DNA of 64,000 nt, from assembly GCF_050789285.1 (NCBI RefSeq), contig NZ_JBOUVX010000002.1, forward strand, positions 310,001 through 374,000, given 5' to 3'. A program made the position numbers and the translations under genes. Source of the stretch: CAVPWP01 sp050789285 (lineage in GTDB: Bacteria; Pseudomonadota; Alphaproteobacteria; Rhodobacterales; Rhodobacteraceae). The notes below the pieces were generated by a model. It had not been told where the DNA came from and ran no database searches. It saw only the letters and a program-made list of their open reading frames with translations. Of this stretch, positions 25,244 through 33,437 are shown in pieces (the stretch's first letter is position 1; each line of letters begins with the position of its first letter).

Positions 25244-26839
25244 TCACGCGGGACGCGAGGCCGCGATTGCCTTGCGCGGGGCCTCGGCCTCGGCGCCCTG
25301 CTGGAACCGGACCATGGTCGCACCGCTCGAGATCGGGGCGACCCGGCAGGTGACCGATCGGCCGTCCTTCAGGCGGATGTCGGCCGACCAGTCGGACCGG
25401 TCATGGGTGCGGGTGATGAAGTCGCGCAGGTCGCCCCAGACCGGGGTCGGGGCGGTCAGCTCCATCCAGCGGCGGGTGGCGTGCAGCACGTCGATATCGC
25501 TGAGCGACGTGTCTGGGTCGTCGCCCCAAAGACGGGCATAGGCGGCGTTCGCAAGGATCAGGATGCCGCCCCCCGAAAAGACCGCGATGGCGTCGTCCAT
25601 GGCGTCAAGCGCCCCCTGACCGATCTCGAGCTCGGACCGGAAGCGGCGCGTCAGCGAGATCTCGGCCGAGATATCCTCGAACAGGAAGGCCACCGCGCCG
25701 TCCGGATGGGGTCGCCCGGTGACGCGGTAGGTCAGCCCATGCGGAAGCGACCACGTCTCGGCATAGCTTCCGTCGGCGGCAGCGGCCTCAAGCTCGACGA
25801 GGCGGCGTCGCCAGCCCTTGTAGTCCTTGGGTTCCGGGATCATGTGGCGTTCGCGCAGCTTGTCGAGAAAGCCGAACAGGGTCGGACGCCCGGTCAGGAA
25901 GTCGACCGGCAGACCGGTCAGGTCGGTCAGGGCCGGATTGAACAGCGCAAGCCGCCGCGCCCTGTCGAAGACGGCAAGGCCGATGGTCAGATGCGCAAAG
26001 GTCTTGGTCAGGGTCTGCATGAACTCGCGCAGCTGGTCCTCGGCCACGACGGTCGGGTTGGCGTCGACCGCGGTGAACAGAACGTCCTCGCCCAGCGGCG
26101 CAGCGTGGCACTCGAACCAGTCGATCCGGGTCAGTCCGGGCCGGGTCAGCGACACGCGCCGCGACGGCCGCATCTGTCCGGCCGCGAGGCGCGAGGTTTC
26201 GAACAATGCGGGCGGCGGCCAGATGCCGGCCACATCGGGCCCGTGCAGGCGTTCGACGGTGTCGAGATAGGCACGGTTGACCCAGATGATGCGTCCGTCC
26301 GGCGTCTGCCGCCAGATCAGGAAGTGCGTCTGTTCGGCGATGGCGCGCAGGGACTGAAGTTCGCGTTCCATCGCATCGAGGCTTTGGGCGTCGATCGTCA
26401 CGGGCACATTCGGCGCGTCCGGATCGTACAGCGACAGGCGGATGAGCGTGCCGCGAAGTTCCGCGCAAAGGCGCAGCCCGCCGTCTTCGCCCGCCCGATG
26501 AACAGCGCCCTGTTCCGGCAGCGCCTCGAGCGCGGCTTCAAGGCCGGGAAAGCGCGGCGACAACAGCGACATCAGCCGCGTCCAGTCTGCGCCTTCGCCC
26601 GGCGCCGCGCCCAGAAGGCGCCGGGCGTCGGGTGTGGCATCGACAAGGCCGTCGTCGTCGAAAAGAAAGACGGTGCGATCGTCCGTCTGCGCCAGGATCG
26701 ACCGGCGGTCCGCGCGGCCCCGAAGATCAAGCGCCGCCAGAAGGGCCAACGCCAGCGCCGCCGCCGCGAAGGCCGTTACCGCATGAAGGGCCACATCGAA
26801 GACTTGCGGAAGGATCACGATGCTCCCCTGACTGATCAC
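25244..26839 (-). CDS. Multi-PAS membrane protein at the DivL position, lacking a kinase domain
   Basis: 531 residues. One N-terminal membrane segment (VFDVALHAVTAFAAAALALALLAAL, about residues 13-37) precedes a PAS-like series: about 50-110 (RTVFLFDDDGLVDATPDARRLLG), 165-225 (FLIWRQTPDGRIIWVNRAYLDTV), 290-350 (IGLAVFDRARRLALFNPALTDLTGLPVDFL) and 410-510 (DAMDDAIAVFSGGGILILANAAYARLWG). The protein ends 15 residues after the last PAS; there is no dimerisation/phospho-acceptor helix or HATPase domain. In Caulobacter and relatives the gene beside tsaE-amgK-murU-addB is divL, a PAS pseudokinase of cell-cycle control. Position suggests a shortened DivL relative; this is inference. Confidence 0.8.
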   Translation of the reverse strand: MISQGSIVILPQVFDVALHAVTAFAAAALALALLAALDLRGRADRRSILAQTDDRTVFLFDDDGLVDATPDARRLLGAAPGEGADWTRLMSLLSPRFPGLEAALEALPEQGAVHRAGEDGGLRLCAELRGTLIRLSLYDPDAPNVPVTIDAQSLDAMERELQSLRAIAEQTHFLIWRQTPDGRIIWVNRAYLDTVERLHGPDVAGIWPPPALFETSRLAAGQMRPSRRVSLTRPGLTRIDWFECHAAPLGEDVLFTAVDANPTVVAEDQLREFMQTLTKTFAHLTIGLAVFDRARRLALFNPALTDLTGLPVDFLTGRPTLFGFLDKLRERHMIPEPKDYKGWRRRLVELEAAAADGSYAETWSLPHGLTYRVTGRPHPDGAVAFLFEDISAEISLTRRFRSELEIGQGALDAMDDAIAVFSGGGILILANAAYARLWGDDPDTSLSDIDVLHATRRWMELTAPTPVWGDLRDFITRTHDRSDWSADIRLKDGRSVTCRVAPISSGATMVRFQQGAEAEAPRKAIAASRPA

Positions 26840-26894
26840 CCCTGCCCTGCCGAAGTCTTCAGCGGTAATGGTTAATCAAAGGTAAAGTGCCGCG

Positions 26895-26918
26895 TGCCGG
26901 GCCACGACGCGCCCGGTC
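26895..26918 (-). terminator. Possible regB terminator hairpin
   Basis: A CCGGGC/GCCCGG stem (26897-26902 with 26911-26916, loop of 8) lies just after the regB stop on the minus strand. No uridine run follows, so a Rho-independent role is uncertain. Confidence 0.35.
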
Positions 26919-28317
26919 AGATCTGGATTGGCCGGTTCTGGCCCAGCGCGCGGCGGTCTGGCTGTTCGGCAGGCGACAGGACGCGCCGTGGCCAGACGCA
27001 TTCCACGATCGCGCCCGACCGGTCCCCTGGTTGAGGGGGCGCCGAGAAGGGATCGCGCCCATTGGCGAAGGTCAGTTCCGCCCCGGACCGTTCCAGCAGG
27101 GTCTTGGCGATGAACAACCCCAGCCCCATGCCTTCATAGGCCGGGCGGCGTTCGTCCTTCGCGCTGTCTTCCCGGCGGCTGCGCACGAACGGATCGCCGA
27201 TGCGGCCCAGCACTTGCGGCGGAAACCCCCGCCCATCGTCGACGATCCGCACGAGGATGCGCGAGCTGCTCCACCCGATGTCGATCCAGACGTTCGCTTC
27301 CGCAAAGTCGACGGCGTTCTGGACAAGGTTGCGCAGCCCGTGGATGACCTCGGGGCGCCGTTCGATCACCGGCTGGCGGGCGTCGCCGCCGTCGATCGGG
27401 GCGATGTCGTAGTGGATCTCCTTGCCGCGATCCTTGTGGGGGTCTGCGGCCTCGCGCACGACGGTGCCGATCGGTGCGTGACGCAGGTGCAGGTCGTCCT
27501 TGCCGGCCCGGCCCATCGACCGAAGGATGTCGCGGCAGCGGTCCGCCTGTTCGCGGATCAGGTCGACGTCGGCCAGAAGCTCGGGCTGGTCGGCCAGTTC
27601 CTCGCCCAGTTCCGAACTGGCCAGCTTGATCGTCGCCAGCGGCGTTCCAAGCTCGTGCGCGGCGGCGGCGACGACGCCGCCGAGGTCGGTCAGCTTCTGC
27701 TCACGCTCAAGCGCCATCTGCGTGGCCGCCAGCGCATCCGACATCGCATGAAGTTCGGCGGTGACGCGCTGGGCATAGGCCGCAAGGAACACGATGCCGA
27801 TCACGATGGCGATCCAGAAGCCCAGCACGAAGTCCTCGGGCATCTGCATGACCTCGCCGCCTTGCGTCCGAAGCGGCAGGTTGTAGCGCGCCACAAAGCT
27901 GATCAGCGCGATCGCGACCGTGCCAAGAACCACGGTCGTTCGGGGGTTCAGCGCCGTGGCCGAGATCGTGACCGGCGCCAGGATCAGAAGCGCGAAGGGA
28001 TTGTGCAGCCCGCCCGTGAGGAACAGCAGGAACGACAGCTGCGAGATGTCGAACAGCAGCATCATCGCCACCTCGTTCTCGCTTAGCCGCTTGTTCTCGG
28101 GATAGACGAAGATCGCCACGAGGTTGGCAGTGATCGCCGCGCCGATCGCCAGGAAGCACAGGCCAAGCTCGAGATCGAGGCCGAAGATCCGCTGCGCGGC
28201 GGTCAGTGTCACAAGCTGACCCGCCACGGCGATCCAGCGCAGCACGATCAGTGTGCGCAGCCGGACCCAGTTCGATCGGCGGTGTTCGCTGAACACAAGG
28301 GGTGTTGGATCGCTCAT
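26917..28317 (-). CDS. regB: Redox sensor histidine kinase RegB (PrrB)
   Basis: Membrane sensor kinase of the global redox system that induces photosynthesis, carbon fixation and respiratory genes under low oxygen. I choose the ATG at 28317 (MSDPTPLVFSEHRRSNWVRLRTL), preceded by GAGG, giving 466 residues. Six membrane segments lie in residues about 22-185. The ubiquinone-binding heptad GGLHNPF is complete (102-108). The phospho-acceptor His221 is in AAAAHELGTPLATIKL, the redox-active Cys261 in DRCRDIL, and the ATP-binding part includes NLVQNAVDFAEA, VDDGRGFPP and GMGLGLFIAKTLLE. Divergent from senC-regA, as in Rhodobacter. Confidence 0.95.
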   Translation of the reverse strand: MSDPTPLVFSEHRRSNWVRLRTLIVLRWIAVAGQLVTLTAAQRIFGLDLELGLCFLAIGAAITANLVAIFVYPENKRLSENEVAMMLLFDISQLSFLLFLTGGLHNPFALLILAPVTISATALNPRTTVVLGTVAIALISFVARYNLPLRTQGGEVMQMPEDFVLGFWIAIVIGIVFLAAYAQRVTAELHAMSDALAATQMALEREQKLTDLGGVVAAAAHELGTPLATIKLASSELGEELADQPELLADVDLIREQADRCRDILRSMGRAGKDDLHLRHAPIGTVVREAADPHKDRGKEIHYDIAPIDGGDARQPVIERRPEVIHGLRNLVQNAVDFAEANVWIDIGWSSSRILVRIVDDGRGFPPQVLGRIGDPFVRSRREDSAKDERRPAYEGMGLGLFIAKTLLERSGAELTFANGRDPFSAPPQPGDRSGAIVECVWPRRVLSPAEQPDRRALGQNRPIQI

Positions 28318-28415
28318 GGCCTCGCCTATCTCTGCGGTGCTCCCGCGCCGGTTTGTCCGCTTGCGCCGGGCGCGCCGTCGGTCCATGTCGCACTCGACCG
28401 CAGGGGAGACGCAGA
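28318..28415. promoter_or_regulatory. regB/senC divergent intergenic region
   Basis: 98 bases separate the regB and senC starts, so both promoters must lie here or slightly inside the flanking genes. I see no TGT-N12-ACA PpsR box and no clear -10/-35 pair. The AGGGGA before the senC ATG is its ribosome binding site. Confidence 0.5.
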
Positions 28416-29036
28416 ATGATGAAACTCTATGCCGGGCTGGCCGTCGCCGCAATCGCTGCTGCCGTGGGTGGGACGCTTGCCTACACCATGCTGCGGGCGC
28501 CGGACGACCAGTTTGCCCAATGCCGGTCGTCCGCTGTCGCGGGCGGAACCGGCGACATTGGCGGGCCCTTCACGCTTGTCAATTCCGAAGGTCAAAGCGT
28601 GACCGACGCCGACATCATCACCGGTCCGACGCTGATCTACTTCGGCTATACCTTCTGCCCGGATGTTTGCCCCTTCGACGTTGCGCGAAACGCCCTTGCC
28701 GTGGACATCCTCGAAGAGATGGGGATTCCGGTCACGCCCGTCTTCATCTCGATCGACCCCGAGCGCGACACGCCCGAGGCCGTGGGCAACTTCGCCGCCA
28801 ACATGCACCCGAACATGATCGGCCTCACCGGCACGGACGAGCAGGTCAAGGCCGCCAGCCAGGCCTTCAAGACCTACTACCGCAAGCAGGACGGAGACGA
28901 CGAGTTCTACCTCGTCGATCATTCGACCTTCACCTACCTCATGCTGCCCGGCGTGGGCTTCGCCGAGTTCTACCGGCGCGACGCCTCGCCCGAGGAGATG
29001 GCCGAAAGCATTGCCTGCTTCGTCACTGCCTCGTGA
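28416..29036 (+). CDS. senC: SCO1/SenC (PrrC) family copper-binding protein
   Basis: Inner-membrane-anchored periplasmic thiol/copper protein needed for CuA or cbb3 oxidase assembly and linked to RegBA signalling in Rhodobacter. 206 residues from ATG 28416 after AGGGGAGACGCAGA. Membrane anchor at about residues 5-24. Copper ligands Cys81 and Cys85 in TFCPDVCP and His169 in YLVDHSTFTYLM. ISIDPERDTPEAV is the SCO signature. Precedes regA by 71 bases, as in the regB-senC-regA locus of other Rhodobacterales. Confidence 0.94.
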   Translation: MMKLYAGLAVAAIAAAVGGTLAYTMLRAPDDQFAQCRSSAVAGGTGDIGGPFTLVNSEGQSVTDADIITGPTLIYFGYTFCPDVCPFDVARNALAVDILEEMGIPVTPVFISIDPERDTPEAVGNFAANMHPNMIGLTGTDEQVKAASQAFKTYYRKQDGDDEFYLVDHSTFTYLMLPGVGFAEFYRRDASPEEMAESIACFVTAS

Positions 29037-29107
29037 TGCAATTTGACGCAGGACCCCAGTCGCCCTATCGTCCCTTGCTGACAGCGAAAATCGCTGAAGG
29101 GGACCGC

Positions 29108-29662
29108 ATGGCCGAGGACGCGCAAATCGACATCGTCGGGGACAAGTCCCTTCTGATCGTGGACGACGACGAGCCGTTTCTGAAACGGCTTGCGCGGGCG
29201 ATGGAAAAGCGCGGATTCGACGTCGAAACCGCGGAAAGCGTGGCCGGCGGCAAGGCGGTCGCGACGGCGCGTCCCCCTGCCTACGCCGTCGTGGACCTTC
29301 GGCTTGAGGACGGCAACGGTCTTGACGTGGTCGAGACGATCCGCGAACGCCGCCCCGACAGCCGGGTGGTGGTTCTGACAGGCTATGGCGCGATCGCCAC
29401 CGCAGTGGCGGCGGTCAAGATCGGCGCGACGGACTACCTGTCGAAGCCTGCCGACGCCAACGACATCACCGCCGCCCTTCTGTCGGACGGCGACGCCCTG
29501 CCGCCGCCGCCGGAGAACCCGATGTCGGCCGATCGCGTGCGGTGGGAGCACATCCAGCGCGTCTATGAACTGTGCGACCGCAACGTGTCCGAGACGGCGC
29601 GGCGGCTGAACATGCACCGCCGCACCTTGCAGCGCATCCTCGCCAAGCGCAGCCCCAAGTGA
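29108..29662 (+). CDS. regA: Redox response regulator RegA (PrrA)
   Basis: Response regulator phosphorylated by RegB; it activates or represses photosynthesis, CO2-fixation, nitrogen and oxidase genes. From the ATG at 29108 (after GAAGGGG) it has 184 residues, the length of the Rhodobacter capsulatus protein. Receiver domain: LLIVDDDEPF, phospho-acceptor Asp63 in AVVDLRLEDG, VVVLTGYGAIATAVAAVKIGATDYLSKPAD. A proline linker (LPPPPENP) leads to a Fis-type helix-turn-helix (CDRNVSETARRLNMHRRTLQ RIL). Likely direct targets in this window are the bch operons, although I did not assign RegA sites. Confidence 0.96.
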   Translation: MAEDAQIDIVGDKSLLIVDDDEPFLKRLARAMEKRGFDVETAESVAGGKAVATARPPAYAVVDLRLEDGNGLDVVETIRERRPDSRVVVLTGYGAIATAVAAVKIGATDYLSKPADANDITAALLSDGDALPPPPENPMSADRVRWEHIQRVYELCDRNVSETARRLNMHRRTLQRILAKRSPK

Positions 29663-30018
29663 TCAGGTCCACCGCAGGGGTCGCAGCGCTTGTGCTGCTT
29701 GCCGCCTGCGCGCCGTCGTCCGGGCCCTCGCCCGCGTCGAACCGGGCGGCAGCCGTCGGACTGGTGCCGGATGCGCTGGGGCTGCAGCCGAACGGCACGG
29801 CCCTGCGGATCGACTTCGGTCGGGCCGAGCCGGGGATGATCCCGGCGGTCTCGCGCCTTCTGGGCGAGGCGCCGGCCTTTCGTGGCGCGGTCGCCGGCTG
29901 TGCCCTGACCGCCGCCCGCTGGGACAACGGCCTGACGCTTTGGTTCGACCGCGGGTCGTTCGTCGGCTGGACCGAGGTCACGGGCGCCTCGGCGGGTCGG
30001 GTCTGCGCCGCGGCCTGA
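29659..30018 (+). CDS. Small predicted lipoprotein
   Basis: 119 residues if it starts at the GTG at 29659, which overlaps the regA stop (GTGA). The N-terminus IRSTAGVAALVLLAACAPSSG is a lipoprotein signal with lipobox LLAAC, cysteine at residue 18. The body includes ALRIDFGRAEPGMIPAVSRLLG, a cysteine in GAVAGCALTAARW and another near the C-terminus (GRVCAAA), which may form a disulfide. No known family. Translational coupling to regA suggests co-expression with the redox system. An earlier in-frame start would lie inside regA and lacks a signal. Confidence 0.7.
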   Translation: MIRSTAGVAALVLLAACAPSSGPSPASNRAAAVGLVPDALGLQPNGTALRIDFGRAEPGMIPAVSRLLGEAPAFRGAVAGCALTAARWDNGLTLWFDRGSFVGWTEVTGASAGRVCAAA

Positions 30019-30021
30019 GGC

Positions 30022-30885
30022 TCAGGCCTCGGACTTCAGCCAGCGAATGAAGGTTCGCAGCGCAGGTTTCTTCGGCCCCGGCCGTGTCACGATCCAATAG
30101 CCGAAGTCGCCTTCCTTCGGCGGGGTATAGACGATGCGCAGACGCCCCGCCTTGAGGTCGGCCGAGGCAAGGGCGGTCAGCTCGACGAAAAGCCCCAGCC
30201 CTTCGCGGGCGGCAAGGTTCGCCAGTTCCTCGGTCGGCATCTCGGTCACGTCGAGCCGGTCGGGATCAAGTCCGAGGCTGCGCAGCCAGGCCATCTGTTC
30301 GGGCCAGCCGGCCTCGGTGATCCAGGGCATCTCCTGCATCTCTTCGATGGTCAGACGCTCACGGTTGCCCGCGAGCGACGGGGCGGCGACGATCACGTCC
30401 TGGGTCGGCAGGAACATCTCGGCCTCGGCCCCCGGCCAGCCGCCCTTGCCATAGCGGATGGCAAGGTCATAGCCGTCCCGGTTGAGGTCGCGCACCCGGT
30501 CGTCGGGGTCGAGCGTCAGGGCGATCTCGGGGTGCTGGCGCCAGAACTTGCCGAGCCGCGGCATCAGCCACTTCGATGCGAAGGATGGCGTGATCGTCAG
30601 CCGCAACGGGCGGTCCTCGTCCTCGGCGGTGATTTCCGTCAGCGCGGTGCTGATCGCCTTGAAGCTGTCGGTGAGCGTCTGCGCCAGCCGCGCGCCCTCG
30701 CCGGTCAGGGCCAGCCCGCGTCCGTCGCGAAAGGCTAGTGGCACGCCCAGACCGGCTTCGAGCGCGCGGACCTGCTGCGCCACCGCGGCATGGGTGACGT
30801 TCAGCTCACGCCCGGCGGCCGAAAAGCTACCGGTGCGGGCCGCGGCCTCGAAGGCGCGAAGGGCGGTCAGGGACGGCAGGCGCAT
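30022..30885 (-). CDS. LysR family transcriptional regulator (GcvA-like)
   Basis: 287 residues. An N-terminal winged helix-turn-helix (LPSLTALRAFEAAARTGSFSAAGRELNVTHAAVAQQVRALE, residues 3-43) is followed by a periplasmic-binding-type effector domain (RLTITPSFASKWLMPRLGKFWRQHPEIALTL; LGLFVELTALASADLKAGRLRIVY). The ALRAFEAAAR and SKWLMPRL pattern is that of the GcvA branch. Its end lies 3 bases from the lipoprotein stop (convergent). Divergent from the small gene at 30984, which might be its target. The effector is unknown. Confidence 0.88.
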   Translation of the reverse strand: MRLPSLTALRAFEAAARTGSFSAAGRELNVTHAAVAQQVRALEAGLGVPLAFRDGRGLALTGEGARLAQTLTDSFKAISTALTEITAEDEDRPLRLTITPSFASKWLMPRLGKFWRQHPEIALTLDPDDRVRDLNRDGYDLAIRYGKGGWPGAEAEMFLPTQDVIVAAPSLAGNRERLTIEEMQEMPWITEAGWPEQMAWLRSLGLDPDRLDVTEMPTEELANLAAREGLGLFVELTALASADLKAGRLRIVYTPPKEGDFGYWIVTRPGPKKPALRTFIRWLKSEA

Positions 30886-30983
30886 ATGTAACTTCTGCTA
30901 ACAAGTCTGAAAGTTTTCTGACGTGCATATGGCGGATAACGCACCATATAGCAACGGCACACGATCTTCAGGAGGACTAGAAG

Positions 30984-31172
30984 ATGTTTAACCTTATCGG
31001 AGAAGCCCTGCTGATCGCCGCCCGTATGGACCGTTCGTTCGAGCGCAGCCGGCACCGCCATGACGCCGCCCCCCAGGGTCACGAGACCCCGAGAGACGTG
31101 CATGGCCACACGCCGCGGGACACCGCCCCCAATCGGGGCCTGTCCAACCGCGCGAACGAGGTCCGCAAGTGA
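30984..31172 (+). CDS. Small hypothetical protein (62 residues)
   Basis: Short reading frame with a strong ribosome binding site, AGGAGG, 9 bases before the ATG. The first 14 residues are moderately hydrophobic (MFNLIGEALLIAAR). The rest is highly polar and rich in His, Arg and Pro (SFERSRHRHDAAPQGHE), with no motif. It lies divergent from the LysR gene across 98 bases, in the position where Rhodobacter has hvrA between regA and ahcY, but it is shorter and not similar in appearance. Real expression is plausible; function unknown. Confidence 0.5.
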   Translation: MFNLIGEALLIAARMDRSFERSRHRHDAAPQGHETPRDVHGHTPRDTAPNRGLSNRANEVRK

Positions 31173-31248
31173 CGCTCAGCAACCGGCCGCGCAGCGCTGC
31201 GAAAAGTTCGTAGCCCGCGCGGTCGGCAAGCGCCCGCCCACCCCTGCC

Positions 31249-31842
31249 TCAGATCAATTCCATCAGCGCCGCATGCCGCGCCAGATAGGCTTCCCGCACT
31301 TCCGCGGGCGGCCTCGGCGTGATCCGCCGACCAAGAACGATGGGTCCCGGCGGCTTGCCGAAAAAGCGATCCGCCTCGTCCCTTTCGAAACCTGCGATCT
31401 GCGTCGCCTCGAGCCATGCCGACACCTTGTCGGCCGCCTTGATCGCCTTCTTCACGTTCGCCGGGATCTCGGCCGGCAGGCCGAACCGCAGGTGCACGGC
31501 CGCCGACAGACGCGCGTCGAGCGCCCCGTATCCCGGCCCCACCGCCGCCTTTACTGGCGAGATCATGTCGCCGATGACATATTCCGGCGCATCGTGCAGT
31601 AGCGCCGCCAGACGCCAGCGCGGGGGCTGGCCGGGCGACATGGCCCCGAACAGCTCTTCCACAAGCAGCGAATGCTCGGCCACCGAATAGGGCCAGTCGC
31701 CCAAGGTCTGCCCGTTCCAGCGGGCGACGAAGGCAAGGCCGTGCGCGATGTCCTCGATCTCGACGTCGACCGGGGTCGGATCCAGCAGGTCAAGCCTGCG
31801 CCCCGAAAGCATCCGCTGCCATGCCCGTGCTGTTCGTGCCAC
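31249..31842 (-). CDS. HD domain phosphohydrolase (YfbR-like)
   Basis: 197 residues. HD-domain metal ligands are seen as SVAEHSLLVEELF, AALLHDAPEYVIGDMISPVK and KAIKAADKVSAWLEA (His, His-Asp, Asp in order). The family includes E. coli YfbR, a 5'-deoxynucleotidase, but the substrate of this branch is not established. ALLHDAPEYVIGD matches the YfbR-type HD-AxE pattern. Divergent from ahcY with 136 bases between starts. Confidence 0.85.
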   Translation of the reverse strand: MARTARAWQRMLSGRRLDLLDPTPVDVEIEDIAHGLAFVARWNGQTLGDWPYSVAEHSLLVEELFGAMSPGQPPRWRLAALLHDAPEYVIGDMISPVKAAVGPGYGALDARLSAAVHLRFGLPAEIPANVKKAIKAADKVSAWLEATQIAGFERDEADRFFGKPPGPIVLGRRITPRPPAEVREAYLARHAALMELI

Positions 31843-31978
31843 GTTGGACCCCGGTGTCCCCTGCCTCGGGCCGGGCCTAGCCCAGCCAACCCCCTGTGCG
31901 CAACAGCGTGCCGTTGAACTTGCCGCCCTGCCCGGCTATGTCGCCCGTCGACAGTGATGATTTTCGCAGGAGCGGACA

Positions 31979-33373
31979 ATGGCCCAGGACTACATCGTCA
32001 AGGATATCTCTCTGGCCGATTTCGGCCGCAAGGAGATCGCGATCGCCGAGACCGAGATGCCGGGCCTCATGGCGTTGCGCGCGGAATACGGGGCGGCGCA
32101 GCCGCTCAAGGGCGCGCGCATCGCCGGGTCGCTTCACATGACGATCCAGACTGCCGTCTTGATCGAGACGCTGACCGCCCTTGGCGCGGACGTGCGCTGG
32201 GCGTCGTGCAACATCTTCTCGACCCAGGACCACGCTGCAGCGGCGATCGCCGAAGGCGGCACGCCGGTCTTCGCCATCAAGGGCGAAACCCTCGTCGACT
32301 ACTGGGCCTATACCGACAAGATCTTCCAGTTCCCGGACGGCGGGGCGAACATGATCCTTGACGATGGCGGCGACGCGACGCTGTACATCCTGATGGGCGC
32401 GCGCGTCGAGGAAGGCGAGGACGACCTGATCGCGGTGCCCACCAGCGAAGAGGAAGAGGCGCTGTTTGCCCAGATCCGCAAGCGGATCGCCGAAACCCCG
32501 GGCTGGTTCATCAAGCAGCGGCACATGATCAAGGGCGTTTCGGAAGAAACGACGACAGGCGTTCACCGCCTCTACAAGATGATGGAGAAGGGGCACCTGC
32601 CCTTCCCGGCGATCAACGTCAACGACAGCGTCACGAAGTCGAAGTTCGACAACAAGTACGGCTGCAAGGAATCGCTGGTCGACGGCATCCGCCGCGCGAC
32701 CGACACGATGATGGCCGGAAAGGTCGCCGTGGTCTGCGGCTATGGCGACGTGGGCAAGGGGTCTGCCGCCAGCCTGCGCGGCGCGGGAGCACGGGTGAAG
32801 GTGACCGAGGTCGACCCGATCTGCGCGCTTCAGGCCGCCATGGACGGCTATGAAGTGACCCTTCTGGAAGACGAGGTGAAGACCGCCGACATCTTCATCA
32901 CCACGACCGGCAACAAGGACGTCATCCGCATCGAGCATCTGCGCGAGATGAAGGACATGGCGATCGTCGGCAACATCGGCCACTTCGACAACGAGATCCA
33001 GGTCGCCAGCCTGAAGAACCACAAGTGGACGAACATCAAGGACCAGGTCGACATGATCGAGATGCCCTCGGGCAACCGGATCATCCTGCTGTCCGAGGGC
33101 CGGCTTCTGAACCTTGGCAACGCCACCGGCCACCCGTCCTTCGTGATGTCGGCCAGCTTCACCAACCAGGTCCTCGCCCAGATCGAGCTTTGGACGAAGG
33201 GCGGGGAGTACGAGAACAAGGTCTATATCCTGCCCAAGCACCTCGACGAGAAGGTCGCGATGCTGCATCTGGGTCGCGTCGGTGCAAAGCTGACCATGCT
33301 GCGTCCGGACCAGGCCGACTACATCGGCGTGGCGCCCGGGGGACCGTTCAAGCCGGAACACTACCGCTATTGA
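31979..33373 (+). CDS. ahcY: S-adenosylhomocysteine hydrolase AhcY
   Basis: NAD-dependent cleavage of S-adenosylhomocysteine to adenosine and homocysteine. It clears the inhibitory product of methylations such as the BchM reaction. 464 residues, normal for the family. Ribosome binding site AGGAGCGG. Landmarks are SLHMTIQTAVLIETL, NIFSTQDHAAAAIA, the NAD loop VVCGYGDVGKGSAASLRG, EVDPICALQAAMDGYEV, NIGHFDNEIQV and the C-terminal KLTMLRPDQADYIGVAPGGPFKPEHYRY. The leader (31843-31978) shows no clear SAH or SAM riboswitch. ahcY linkage to regA is typical of Rhodobacter. Confidence 0.97.
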   Translation: MAQDYIVKDISLADFGRKEIAIAETEMPGLMALRAEYGAAQPLKGARIAGSLHMTIQTAVLIETLTALGADVRWASCNIFSTQDHAAAAIAEGGTPVFAIKGETLVDYWAYTDKIFQFPDGGANMILDDGGDATLYILMGARVEEGEDDLIAVPTSEEEEALFAQIRKRIAETPGWFIKQRHMIKGVSEETTTGVHRLYKMMEKGHLPFPAINVNDSVTKSKFDNKYGCKESLVDGIRRATDTMMAGKVAVVCGYGDVGKGSAASLRGAGARVKVTEVDPICALQAAMDGYEVTLLEDEVKTADIFITTTGNKDVIRIEHLREMKDMAIVGNIGHFDNEIQVASLKNHKWTNIKDQVDMIEMPSGNRIILLSEGRLLNLGNATGHPSFVMSASFTNQVLAQIELWTKGGEYENKVYILPKHLDEKVAMLHLGRVGAKLTMLRPDQADYIGVAPGGPFKPEHYRY

Positions 33374-33385
33374 CGCTGTCGTTGA

Positions 33386-33435
33386 CCAGCCCTCACGGAT
33401 AGGCGAAGCTTCGGCTGTCTTATCCGGAGGGCTGG
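33386..33435 (+). promoter_or_regulatory. Hairpin covering the ribosome binding site of the outer-membrane protein gene
   Basis: CCAGCCCTC (33386-33394) pairs with GAGGGCTGG (33427-33435), and CGGATA (33396-33401) pairs with TATCCG (33421-33426), with one bulged A. That makes 15 base pairs around a 19-base apical region containing the palindrome CGAAGCTTCG. The 3' arm contains the Shine-Dalgarno GGAGG (33426-33430) of the next gene, whose ATG is at 33438. It could hide the ribosome binding site, stop ahcY transcription, or both. Pairing is read directly; the function is inferred. Confidence 0.6.
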
Positions 33436-33437
33436 CC

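Noticed and set aside
31843..31978. SAH or SAM riboswitch before ahcY
   Set aside because: I could not find the SAH aptamer core or its pseudoknot pairing in these 136 bases; a covariance-model search would settle it.
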